Source: Campanula takesimana | Lineage: Eukaryota; Streptophyta; Magnoliopsida; Asterales; Campanulaceae | Assembly (NCBI GenBank): GCA_026119855.1 | Contig: JAOWBW010001591.1 | Location: forward strand, 124,001-188,000 | Direction of reading: 5' to 3' | Length of the DNA stretch: 64,000 nucleotides | In this document: positions 43,762 through 54,939 of the stretch, one piece after another | Position numbering within the stretch: position 1 is the first letter of the stretch | How the letters are laid out: the number at the start of each line of letters is the position of its first letter | Notes under the pieces: generated by a model | Database searches by the model: none | Seen by the model: only the letters and a program-made list of their open reading frames with translations | Told to the model about the DNA's origin: nothing | Program-made: the position numbers and the translations under genes

Positions 43762-43857
43762 AGATAGCGCTTTTTTTCCCCTTACATAGCGCATAAAAGC
43801 GCTATGTAAGCCACCGCTATGCAAGTTAAGATAGCGCTTATTTTGCGCTATCTAAAA
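43762..43857. mobile_element. MITE-like nested palindrome
   Basis: A 96-bp element bounded by TTAGATAGCGC and GCGCTATCTAA (perfect 11-bp inverted repeat). Inside it, CTTACATAGCGC-ATAAAA-GCGCTATGTAAG is a perfect 12-bp-stem hairpin, and a further AGATAGCGC copy follows. No coding capacity. It sits at the junction between copia RNase H sequence and the truncated start of E2. No clear target duplication was seen. Confidence 0.65.
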
Positions 43858-43858
43858 C

Positions 43859-45192
43859 ATTTTTGTTTTTCAAGATTAACAGCTTGGGTGCCGATTCGAT
43901 ATGGCTCAAAAACTTCGGCAACTTCTAACTATACACATGTTCCAGTCTTTGATGAAGATCATTTTGACGTATGGAAATTCAGCATCCTGACACATCTTAC
44001 CTCAATTGATGAAAGGCTCCATGACACCGTGGTTTATGGACCTTACATTCCTGTCAAGGCAAATCCAAATCCTCGTACCAACGCTGCTCAACCAACCATT
44101 CTAAAACCGAAGAAAGAATGGACTGAAGAAGAGTCCAAACGAGTTGCAAATGATGGGAAAGCAAGAAACATTCTTCTAAGCACTCTAAGCACGGCTATGA
44201 AACAACAAGTCATGCATTATGCTACTGCTAATGAGCTATGGGATGCTATTGAAGAGCATATAGAAGGAGATAATGTTTGTAAGGAGAACAAAAAATATGA
44301 AGTGCAAAAGAGATTCAACAATTTCTCTCAACTCCCTGGTGAAACCTTAAGACAAACTTATGAACGCTACTGTGAAATTATCAATCTATGTATTTCACTT
44401 GGCATGAAGTTTTCAAACAAAGATTTAAATGTAAATTTCCTCCAAGCTTTCGGCTCTAGAGATCTTCATAAATCTAGCGCTCTTGAAGATGCCGGAACTT
44501 TGGATATATGGACTCTTAGGAACCTTTATGCAAATCTCAAGGTTTATGATCAACCTCCAACGAATTAGTGAAACTGAAGGAAAGTCAAAATCTATAGCAA
44601 TGGTGGCGCATACAGAAGAAGCGCATACATCTGCGCCTGCGCCAGCCTATGATGAGAAAAGTTCATATCCCAAAATTTCTACCTCTGAGCTATTAGACAT
44701 GGATGATGAAGACTTCGCTTTATTTGTGAAGAAATTTCAAAAATTCAGAAAGTTCTCAAGACCCGGCTCAACCAACAAATTTCAAGGATCTACCAGCAGA
44801 GCTTCTCAAAAGTTTACAAGGAGCAGTGATTCTAAAAGAAAATAAGATCTTGTTTGTTTTAATTGCAGGAAACCAGGACACTTTGCTTCAAGCTGCCCAA
44901 TTCTAAAATTTGAATATATGCAGAAGAAGAGCAGCCATACTCCCAAATTTTCGCCTCGACCCAATCGTCACAAGGGAATGGTTGCTGAAGAAGAATCACC
45001 AGTAAATGAGCAGAACACTTGGATCAAAATAGACTCCGATGAGAGCAATGAAGATTCTGATGATGGACTCGTTTGTTTGGTGGCAAATGATGATGAAGTT
45101 GATACTTATGAATCTGATGATGACTACTCCAAAGATGTTCCTGATATGAATGTCTTGAATAAACCTATCAAGAAATCTGTAGGTTTTTAAAA
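43859..45192 (+). pseudogene. E2 gag, N-terminal part
   Basis: Begins with the E1-like leader (TTTTTCAAGATTAACAGC) without LTR or PBS, so E2 is 5' truncated. The start ATG is out of frame with gag after a small indel near 43905. Capsid motifs match E1 closely. A two-base loss near 44550 shifts the frame, a TAA near 44845 precedes the knuckle CFNCRKPGHFASSC, and a TAA near 45188 replaces Gln. TGCGCA/TGCGCC words occur at 44605-44645. Confidence 0.9.
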
Positions 45193-45193
45193 A

Positions 45194-46234
45194 GTGAAAA
45201 AGAAGAAAGGACCAACCATCAGCGAGCTCGTTGAACAAGGATTTCTCACTCCGGCTCAAAGCGATGGTGGGTTTTTATTTACAAGATGTGATCTGAGCGC
45301 AAGAAGCAAGCTCAGAAAAGGCAACTACATCAGACCACAAGTTGAACCAATTCCTATAATCACTCATGATGAAGACATTACCAAGCAAGAAAAATTGTTC
45401 CAAGAAGTTGAAAAGGTAATCAGTAAATTTGGCAAAATGAAGGAAGCTTTAGCACTATCATGTGAAGAAATTTCCCAGTTTAAGACCGAGAAAACTGTTC
45501 TCAAATATGAACTCACCCTCCTTAAGGAGCAGATAAATAGCATGACTCATCTTACTGTCAAAAACACTTTCCTAACAGAACAGAACTCATTACTTAAAGT
45601 TCAAAACGATGAATTGGTTACTCAAATTACTGATCTTCAAAAGATTACAAATGAGTGGTCCAATTCTCGTGTCACTATGGAAAGTATCTTTGAGTCCCAA
45701 AAAGCCTGTGGTGATAAAAGTGGCTTGGGATTCTCATCAACTAGTGACAACTTTAAGTGTGAGGTCTGCGCTGAAAGAGACATTGAATTTACACCTCAGC
45801 AAACTCATGAAATTTCCAAGGAAAAACATTCTATTTCAATGGGTAAAGGACAGGAAAAAGTTAAGAGACAAACATTCTATTATGTCTACCCAACGAAACA
45901 ATTTGGGAAAGCTAAGGAGAAGGAAGTAGCTACAGATGAACCATCTCCTAGCAAAATCATTCTTGAAACAAAGCGCGCTTCTTCTACTAGTGCACATTAT
46001 GCGCCTAGGAGCCATGCGCCTCATCACCATGCGCATCCTAACCCTATGCGCCCTACTAGAAAAAGCGCTCCAAAATTTCAAAAGAAATATTTTGTTAAGG
46101 CTGGCTCATCTGACCCAAAGAATAATGCTATCCCAAAGAAAAGTAACGAGTCTGTAAAAACTCATGTGATTGGTGGCTTTCATCATTGTTCTATTTGTAA
46201 TTGTTTTGGACACAAGGCCTGGAATGCCTTTTGA
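45194..46234 (+). pseudogene. E2 gag, C-terminal part (346 codons)
   Basis: Open frame with a coiled coil (GKMKEALALSCEEIS, YELTLLKEQINSM, LLKVQNDELVTQITDL), then Ala-Pro-His-Pro-rich sequence built on TGCGCC/TGCGCA words (YAPRSHAPHHHAH), then the second knuckle start CSICNCFGHKA. A one-base deletion (GCCTGG for GCCGTGG) changes the frame there and ends the ORF, losing the last Cys. Confidence 0.88.
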
Positions 46235-46374
46235 GATTCACTCCCAATGCCAAAGGACGTAAAAATCCTAAGGTCAAGCAAGAGTGGGTCGTCAAAAGTT
46301 GCTAACTCGAGGACCCAAAGGAATAAAGGGGACCTACTTAAATGTCTAAATTTCAGGTTCTTTGCTTCATGGCT

Positions 46375-47838
46375 GGATCTTCAAGAGCTAAAACGTATGA
46401 ATGGATTCTCGATAGTGGGTGCTCATGACACATGACTGGAGATGAATCCTTACTTGAAGATGTTCGTGAAAAAAGAGGTCCCTCAGTAACATTTGGAGAT
46501 AATAACAAAGGTCAAGTTGTAGCATATGGAAAGCTCAAGAAAGACAAAGTGTGCATTGAAAGAGTCTCTCTCGTTGAAGGACTCAAGCACAACTTATTAT
46601 CCATATCTCAATTTTACAACAAAGGATTAGAATGCCATTTCACTTCAACGCAATGTCTTATCAAAAATGGCAAAACTGGAGCCATACTACTCACTGGTTA
46701 TCGTAAGACAAATATTTATATTATTGATTTCCATAGTATGAACTCTAGTACTAATCTTTGTTTTGTAGCTAAAAGTGTGAGCGAAAATAGTTGGCTATGG
46801 CACAAGTGCATAAGTCACTTGAACTTCAAATGTCTATCAAAACTCAGCAGGGATAATCTTGTCAAAAGACTTCCCAAGGTTGCTGATCATCATGACAACA
46901 AATGCGCAGCTTGTCAACTAGGCAAACAATCAAAGCAGTCTTTCTCCAGCAAGACAAATCCCTTAACTTCAAAATGTTTAGAACTACTGCACATTGATCT
47001 ATTTGGACCAGTTACCACTGCAAGCATCAAAAGAAAGAAGTATACTTTAGTTGTGGTGGATGATTATTCAAGATATACATGGGTGGAGATGATGATTACT
47101 GAAGACGAATGTTATGATATTCTCACCTCATTATTCAGACTGCTCCAAATCCAAAAAGAAGATGACATCATTAGTGTTCGATCCGACAATGGAACAGAAT
47201 TCAAGAACAACGGTGTTGCTCGATATTGCGACGATCATGGGATAGATCACAACTTCTCAACCGCTGGAATTCCACAACAAAATGGTGTGGTGGAAAGAAA
47301 GAATAGGACGTTGATTGAAGCGGGAAAGACGATGATTGCAGAAGCTAAATTACCTAAGTACTTTTGGGAAGAAGCTATCAACACAGCATGCTTTACTCAA
47401 AATCGTTCCCTCATCAACAAACGCCATAACAAGACCCCTTATGAACTTTGGCGTGGTAGAACTCCCATCATTGCTTTCTTCAAGATCTTTGGCTGCAAAT
47501 GCTATATCCTCTACAACAGAAACGAACATAGAGGTAAATTCGATGCCAAAACGGATGAAGGTATTTTTGTTGGGTATGCTAAACATTCTAAAGCTTTTTC
47601 GTGTTTTCAATAGATCTACATTAGTGATAGTTGAATCTGTACATGTTACATTTGATGAACATACTCTCCTTGAGCCACATTTGGCTCCTAATGTTGCTGA
47701 TAATTCTGTTGAGTCTATTGAGACAGGTGCGCACTTCCCTACTGCGCATACACAAGATCACAATGCATCAACTCAAGGAAATCCATCTACATCAGTTGCG
47801 CAAAGTATTATCAATAGCGCACCAATTAGAGCTTCAAC
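46375..47838 (+). pseudogene. E2 protease and integrase
   Basis: Protease EWILDSGCS is followed directly by a TGA in place of the conserved Arg, then HMTGDESLL; the 393-codon frame starts after it. Pre-integrase SWLWHKCISHLNF (the usual Arg-Leu is Cys-Ile) and CAACQLGK come next, then integrase HIDLFGP, RSDNGTEF and RKNRTLIEAG, so all three acidic residues are present. A frameshift near 47595 (extra T) precedes the linker, which is interrupted at 47839 by a solo LTR. Confidence 0.92.
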
Positions 47839-49323
47839 TGTTGGGTTTCGATCAAACATGCGCAGCAGAATTTAGCATTTAAAATTAGAAACCCAAAGCC
47901 CATAGATCTGTTCATATGATTAGATCAAATACAACAACATGAATATAGGATAAAACTAACCCTTGATGGCTATCAAATTTTCTCTAGGTCTTTGGTGGAG
48001 ATTTGAAGACTTGATCACGATCACAAAGCTTGAACACGAACTTTGAAGATAATGATTTTCACCCTCTAGCGGTATCCACACTTCGAACGAATATCAAAGG
48101 AGCTTCTTCGATCTTGGTTGCTAGACCAAATTGTGAAACACGTTTTCACAATGAATTTGAACTATATGGAATTTTTGTTTTGTGTATTATTTTTTTCTTC
48201 GACCAAGGATGTCTTAGAACAAAGTAAAACCTCTCTCAAACTCTTTGGAGACTCACAAAAGGCTATGTGTGAAGTTCTGGCCGAAATCATCCTTTATACA
48301 CAAGCAAGACCTATTCCAAATAGGAACCTTGTGTCAAAAGACATTCCAAATCGAATTAGGAAAGTGCCAGCCGACAGTACTGTGCGGCCGCCCAGAATAC
48401 ACTGTGCGGTCGCACATCTATCTGAATCAAACTGGTACAAAACTGAGCTAAGTGTGCGGCTGCCCAGTCCATACTGTGCGGTCGCCCACTTCCCCAGAAT
48501 GTCCAGAATTTCCAAAATTCCAATATAGTCCTTTTAAAGATTCGTTCTATTGTGTGTGACCCTCTAGGATTATACTAAGTTGGCAATGGGTTCAAGCATG
48601 AAACCATAAGATATGATTAGGTTCTAGCAAACCGTCATACCTACCCAAATAGTATAACTAGATACAAGTTCGCATTCCTTTAGAATATGTCATAATCCCT
48701 TTGTCCATGATGTCACTGAACACAAGTCATGGTCAAACAGTCAACTTGTTTTGTTCAATACTTTCTCGATTCCGAATATGTTGATAATTCAAATGCTATT
48801 GATCCAATCAATCCATTTGAGTCCGGCCGAACATTTCATCAACATCATTCCTTCGAGGGGCCCAAGCTTGACATCTCTCCGTGGAGGGACAAATCCATTT
48901 AGCTTATTATTCTTCCCTACGTGAATCCGATTATACCAATCATACCCTTTATAACCACCCGGTTAAAGGTAGCGTTTGAATATGTCAAACATAATGTTCA
49001 TCAAGTGAAAGACTATAATAACTTCATGTCTAAGGATTCAAATGACATAACTAATATGAGATATACGTACGACATAGACCATGACATAAATCTCATAGAG
49101 CGGGTCATGTCCAGTACCTTGTTCCAAACAAGTACCCATAAATCTAACATAATCATCCCATGATCATTTAGCCTTTATACTAGTGCTTAACAAGTACTAG
49201 GGACGGAGATTATTATAAGTAAACATGAACAACAATAATAATCAAAACATCTCTTTATTAATATGAAATAAATGATAACAATTACAACGTTTATTAAACG
49301 TGCCTAGGGCACCACTACCAACA
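47839..49323 (-). mobile_element. Solo LTR, TGTTGGG...CCAACA family, TSD TCAAC
   Basis: 1485 bp starting TGTTGGGTTTCGATC and ending ACTACCAACA, flanked by TCAAC at 47834-47838 and 49324-49328. It is related to the LTR at 5559-7032 in length, termini and internal blocks; orientation is set by that comparison. Minus-strand TATA (TGTATAAAGG) is at 48291-48300. No internal coding sequence. Confidence 0.93.
48381..48487. promoter_or_regulatory. Two dyad pairs in solo LTR, TGTGCGGYCGCMCA type
   Basis: Cores centred at 48387.5, 48409.5, 48459.5 and 48481.5 give two pairs of 22-bp spacing, 72 bp apart, lying 80-190 bp upstream of the minus-strand TATA. The position equals that of 6096-6197 in the related LTR, but the words differ (GTGCGGCCGCCC here, TGCTCGGCCGAG there). 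Confidence 0.75.
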
Positions 49324-51153
49324 TCAACTGCACCTAACAATGCGCCTGGAGATTCTTCTAATGCGTATCAATCTACTGCTGCATCTGGTGTCAATCCATC
49401 TTCCAATTCTGATCCAGTTCAACCCCCTAACTTTAATGATTTTGAAGCTGGTGAAAATGTACCAATTGAAGACCTTCAAGTCACTATGACTCAACCTAAC
49501 TTACCTCTAGAAATTCGTGAAGTTAGAGATCACCCAATCACTAGTATCATTGGTGATCTTCATGTTGGTGTTCGTACAAGGAGAGCTACAAACTTTGATG
49601 CTTATACCGCATTTATCTCTCAAATTGAACCAAAGAAGGCTGATGAAGCGCTCCAAGATCCAAGTTGGGTTGTTGCAATGCAAGAAGAACTCAATCAGTT
49701 TGAACGATGTAAGGTTTAGACTCTAGTTCCAAGACCAAATGATCAAGGAGTGATTGGTACGAAATGGGTGTTCAGAAACAAGATGGATGAGAATGGAACC
49801 ATCACGAGAAACAAAGCAAGATTGGTTGCGCAAGGCTATAGGCAAGAAAAAGGAATCGACTACGATGAAACTTTTGCGCCCGTAGCAAGACTTGAAGCTA
49901 TAAGGATCTTCCTAGCTTACGCTGCTCACAAAAACTTCAAGTTATATCAAATGGACGTCAAGAGCGCGTTTCTGAATGGTGAACTCCAAGAACAAGTCTA
50001 CGTAGCTCAACCACCTGGGTTTGAAGATTCTTAATTTCCAAATCATGTCTACAAACTCCAAAAAGCTTTGTATGGGATAAAGCAAGCACCAAGAGCATGG
50101 TATGATACACTATCCAAGTTTCTCATTGAGAAAGGCTTCATGCGCGGTAAAATCGATACTACTCTTTTCATTGCCAAACATAATGATCATAAATTACTTG
50201 TTCAAATTTATGTAGATGATATTATTTTTGGTTCTACTAATGAATTGTTGTGTAGGCGCTTTGAGAAACTAATGAAGAGCAAGTTTGAGATGAGCATGAT
50301 GGGAGAACTAACATTCTTCGTAGGGCTTCAAATCAAGCAATTGAATGAAGGCATATTTATCAACCAAGCCAAGTACACAAAGGATCTAATCAAAAAGTTT
50401 GGACTCGAAAATGCTAAAGCATAATACACACCAATGGCTACCGGCAACAAACTCGACAAACATTTAAAAGGTAAAAAGGTTGATCAAACTCTCTATCGAG
50501 GTATGATTGGCTCACTCCTTTATCTTACTGCTAGTAGGATCGATATAATGTTTAGTGTTTGTATCTGCGCTCGTTATCAATCTGACCCTAGAGAATCGCA
50601 CTTAATTGCTGTGAAACGTATTATACGATATCTCTCTGGCACTGTTAACCTTGGACTTTGGTACACCAAAGATTCGAACTTTAAACTTGTAGGTTATTTA
50701 GATGCGGACTACGCAGCATGCGCAATTGACAGGAAGAGCACAAGCGGCACTTGTCATTTCCTTGGATATCGACTAGTGTCATGGGCTAGTAAGAAGCAAG
50801 CTCTAGTTTCTGTCTCAACCACTGAAGCAAAATATATCGCTGCTGGAAGCTGTTGCTGTCAGATTCTGTGGATGAAGCAGCAATTGGTGGATTATGACAT
50901 CAAAGAAGAAAATTGTCCCATCTACTGCGACAATACATCAACAATTGATGTTTCTGAAAATCTTTTCATGCATTCAAAGACCAAGCACATTGACATAAAG
51001 TATCACTTCCTCAAAGACCACGTGGAAAAGGGCAACATACATTTGGAACACGTGGGAACCGACTATCAAATCGCTGATATTCTTACAAAAGCACTAGATG
51101 CTAAAAGGTTCATCTTTTTGAGAGGTGAAATGGGTATGCTTGAACTCAGCTAA
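49324..51153 (+). pseudogene. E2 reverse transcriptase and RNase H
   Basis: After the solo LTR the linker continues. RT then follows: [78 protein letters not shown]. RNase H has YLDADYAACA, STTEAKYIAAG and IYCDNTSTIDV, and the protein ends ADILTKALDAKRFIF...GEMGMLELS with TAA at 51151-51153. In-frame stops at about 49717, 50032 and 50422 break the frame, but there is little else wrong. Confidence 0.93.
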
Positions 51154-51907
51154 ATCTTGTCCATATGTTTTGTCAATACTAATGATTTTGTGTTTTTCTT
51201 GATAAAATTATAAGTTAGACATACATCATGCGCCTGCGCACATCAAGCGCACACAGCAACGCACATAAGGTAAAACAATTATGTTTTTTTTATATAAGCA
51301 CTGCGCATTATAGAGCTGCGCATAAGCATCATGTGCATGACACGTGGACCTAAGGTAAGTTCTCTTTTCAATAGTTTTACCTAGGTCCTTGACTTGCTGA
51401 GTCAGCATAATTCGCAAGGGTACTTGTCCAATTATTATTTTCCCTCGTCATTTTTTGAATTTTCTTGGGAAATTACTTTTCTACCCCTACGCACGTCCCA
51501 CCTCATTTAATGCAAAGTGCATTGAGTGACGTGCCTTTAATGCTTAGTGTGTGATACTTATGATGAAAATGGAAGAGTCTCTTCATGACCATTAATGCCT
51601 GACACACGCGCGCGGCTAGGGCTTTTCACACGCGCTCCTCATTGGTCCACGTCACTTACGCGTGCGCCTCACCTGCGCGTGTACTTCACTCGCCTGATAC
51701 ACCATCTCTTGTGTCACCGCACTGTGACATCACCATACCCTTTTCGGCTATATCCCTCTGAACCGCCGTCTTCTTTCTCACTTCACTCCTTCAATTTTTT
51801 CTTATACAATCAACCGGCTCCTTTTTCTCTCTACACTCTGACTTTTCTTTCTCTCTGCACTCATCATTCACACTCTTTTTTCGCACAATCCTCCTCTATA
51901 TAATCTG
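51154..51907 (+). other. E2 spacer between pol and third frame
   Basis: Noncoding. TGCGCC, TGCGCA and GCGCAC words crowd 51226-51335 and again around 51600-51700. A pyrimidine-rich stretch with CTCTATATAATC at 51892-51905, just before an ATG, looks like a promoter or splice-leader region but is unproven. Confidence 0.6.
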
Positions 51908-51958
51908 ATGGCTCCCAAGGCATCCACATCATCCAAGAAATCTGAGGATCCTCAAATG
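51908..51958 (+). CDS. Possible first exon of E2 third reading frame
   Basis: ATG at 51908 opens MAPKASTSSKKSEDPQM, a Lys/Ser-rich start like those of nuclear or third-frame proteins. It then meets ATG|GTAAGA at 51956-51964, a good plant 5' splice site; the frame closes soon after. The remaining coding part is at 54940-56083. Splicing is inference; 51965-52378 is noncoding and T-rich as introns are. Confidence 0.4.
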
Positions 51959-52378
51959 GTAAGATCTTAAACTCAGTTTTTTCATTCCACCATTTCTGAA
52001 GTTGAGGTCTGAGTTTCCCCTTTCTGTTTTCTCTATGATCTGTTGCTCGTTTTTCAAATTATTTGATGCTGTGTGTTTGATTTACTCATAGCTTTTCATT
52101 TATGTAAAAAAAATTTACGATCAATGATCATTTGATATGATTTCTGTGGATTTTTTGAGTTTTTGGCTTTTCAAATTCTCTCTAGTTTTTCTCAGATCTT
52201 GGTTGTATGTTCTTGTTATTGTTATTGTGGTTTACTTGTTTGTTTGAGATTTTTCATTTCGAACATTTTGATATGCTTTTTATGCATTTTGGAGCACTTT
52301 GACATTTTATGTTCTTCGTGTATTCAACACATGTTTTTCATGTTCTTAGTGAATAGTCTTATGATATGCCTTACCATG

Positions 52379-54668
52379 TGTAGCGCCCCGAATTCTTAGA
52401 TTTGATATGAACCATAGAATTCGACACGTCAATACTACTTAAAGACGGGTAAAATATACAACTACACTCCTTTAACGGATTAGGAGTTACACTACTAAGG
52501 ATGGTTCAACACTTGACCACCTCGAACCACTTTACATAACCAAAAACTAACTTCTACACTTCTATTACTCGGCCTACAAGCTGGTAAACAAAAGGAGACA
52601 ACTTTAATTACATATATATAACGGTACCCCAAAAATTCTGAGTTTAACATACTCAGTCTAACCAATGTCCTCACAAAATAAAAGGATAATAACCTACCCC
52701 AAAAAGAATCTCCCTTCTCACAAGCTGATTACTACGATCCTCACCTCGAGCTATCGTTAGCCTTCTGAGAATCTAACGAAAACAAAGAAACAATAAACGG
52801 GGTGAGATAAAATCTCAGTAAGTTACTACTATCATAGCATGATATACATACATATAAAAATGAAGCATGGAAGCAGTCATTAACAACATATATATCAAGT
52901 AGCACATCACATGAGTAGCTACTCCTACTCATAACACAACACATAAAGATACGCACATTACAAAGGATATTTCTTTCTCCTTATTACTCCCTACACATTC
53001 ATAACGTTGATGTCGATCTTCAAGTTGAAGGCCGCTTCACTTTATCAAAGGAGACCCGTTACCCAGTATCTCAACCCAAGAACCAAGAACAAAAGAGATA
53101 TTCAATCATTGTGCTTATTGCTCCAATCATTGATAAAGCTAGACCCCTACTGTGATCAATAGTAGGAGCAGTCGGTCACAGATGCATAGATTCACGGTTA
53201 TTACGTAGCCCCAGCTCCCATAATAAACGCGAACCTATACACCCCCGAAACACATAAACCAGCTGGACTCACAACCAAGTACACAAGTAATATTTACTTG
53301 ACATTATGAAACTAGTACTAGGCCCAAAGTAAGGGACTAGATCATTAACCGTGAACATCACTTAGGCATAATTGTATGAAATGCTCAAATTCACTTGTAA
53401 CACATTTAGTATGTATTATTTACCAATTCACCTTCTAGTAATCATGAAGAGTGTAAACAATCATTTACTTATCAATATAAGCTTTCATAACTCATACAAG
53501 GTACTCCCTATCAATTACCAACATTTAGAGATAAAAAGGATCAAATAAGGCTGAAACAGGGGAAGGGTGCGCACGCCTCCCCTCCACGGGTGCGCGCCCC
53601 TCCCTAACTCAGAGGTGAGGTCTAGACAATTTCAACCAAGGGTGTGCACGCCTCTATTTCAAGGGTGCGCGCGCTTCCAACTACTGAAGCTATTGGAATT
53701 CTTACTTTTTGAGGGTGCGCGCGCCTCTCCCAGGAGGGAGCGCACGCCTCCACCTAACTCCAAATAATTTAAAATTCAGATGATGGGTGAGTGCGCTTCC
53801 TTTTATGGGGTGCGCGCGCCTCCATCCCGAAATTCAGTTTTCCAGATTGCAGTTCTTGGTTGTTCTTGCCTAATTTCCAAGTTATAACCATTACACAAAC
53901 CCAGCAATCTAAGTTCTTTTCCCAAACTTATCTAGGCTGATACCTGGCTTCTAACAACAAAATTTACACACAAGAACACCCCCCATAACACCCATCAACT
54001 CAGAACTTGGAAATCAAGGGCCAAAACCTAAAAATGCTCCCATTTCATATAACTTCATAAAAACCAAATCAAGTCCTATATTACTCATATATAACATCAT
54101 AGAACTCAAGAATACTCCTTATAACATTAAATTAGGGGAATTTAGTAACTTACCTACTCCGGAGAAATATCAAGAAAATGGAAATTGAATCGGTAGAAAT
54201 ACTCTATTCAATGCCCTGAACATTTATATATATTTAGAATTTGAAACATAGTAGTAAATGAATTTAGGGGAATTTATACAAGAGTTTTCTTACCTTCTTC
54301 AACCTGGGTTTATGAACAAGAGGGAGTATCCCTTTTTGGTGTTTACTGAGAGATATGAAGAAATGGGGTAAAGATCCCCAAACAAGATCTTTATCTTCAT
54401 TTCCAAATTTTCCTACTAACCACCTCTAATTCTTCTAATACCACTAAAGGACAATTCTCCTCAATACCACATAAGCCCACCATGTTACTAACTCATTAAA
54501 TCCCCAAAACAAGTATTATGACTAGCAATATCATCAACACATATACACAAATAATATATATAAGTTTAAGAAGTTATTATCTAACACATAAAATGCACAT
54601 AAATCACATAATAGATTTAAATAATATAATATGCAAAATATGAAAATAAAATTGGGTGAGGCATTACA
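52379..54668 (-). mobile_element. Solo LTR, TGTAGCGCCCC...GGCATTACA, TSD CCATG
   Basis: 2290 bp from TGTAGCGCCCCG to GGCATTACA, flanked by CCATG at 52374-52378 and 54669-54673. The hairpin TGAGAT-AAA-ATCTCA at 52803-52817, in inverted orientation to the same box in 16025-18134, sets it on the minus strand and indicates a related chromovirus-type LTR. No PBS, PPT or polyprotein inside. Confidence 0.9.
53565..53823. promoter_or_regulatory. Four dyad pairs in solo LTR, GGGTGCGCGCGCC type
   Basis: GGGTGCGC-like words start at 53565/53588, 53640/53663, 53713/53736 and 53785/53808. Every pair is spaced 23 bp and successive pairs are 75, 73 and 72 bp apart. The words end in CGCCTCC-like tails. This is the most regular instance of the paired layout. 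Confidence 0.8.
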
Positions 54669-54939
54669 CCATGATTTTTGGTTATGTTTCTGCTTTTCGC
54701 GCCAATTTTAGGCGTGTAGTTTAAATTTTGTATTTTTGGACATTTTTACCCTTTATATTTCATATCTTGGTTAAGTATGGAGCCTAGTTCATGCACTGCG
54801 CATATCGCTAATGCGCATGCGCTTCCCTCCATGCGCATGTCCAGACCTAATTCTTAAACTTTGTTTTGCGCATAATATTAATTACTTTATTCCCGGTTGG
54901 GAACTTGATGTGGAGGACCTGAACTTGATGTGAATAGTC

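Noticed and set aside
43782..43809. tRNA or small-RNA gene suggested by the perfect hairpin.
   Set aside because: No tRNA arms or anticodon layout; the terminal inverted repeats explain it as a MITE-like element.
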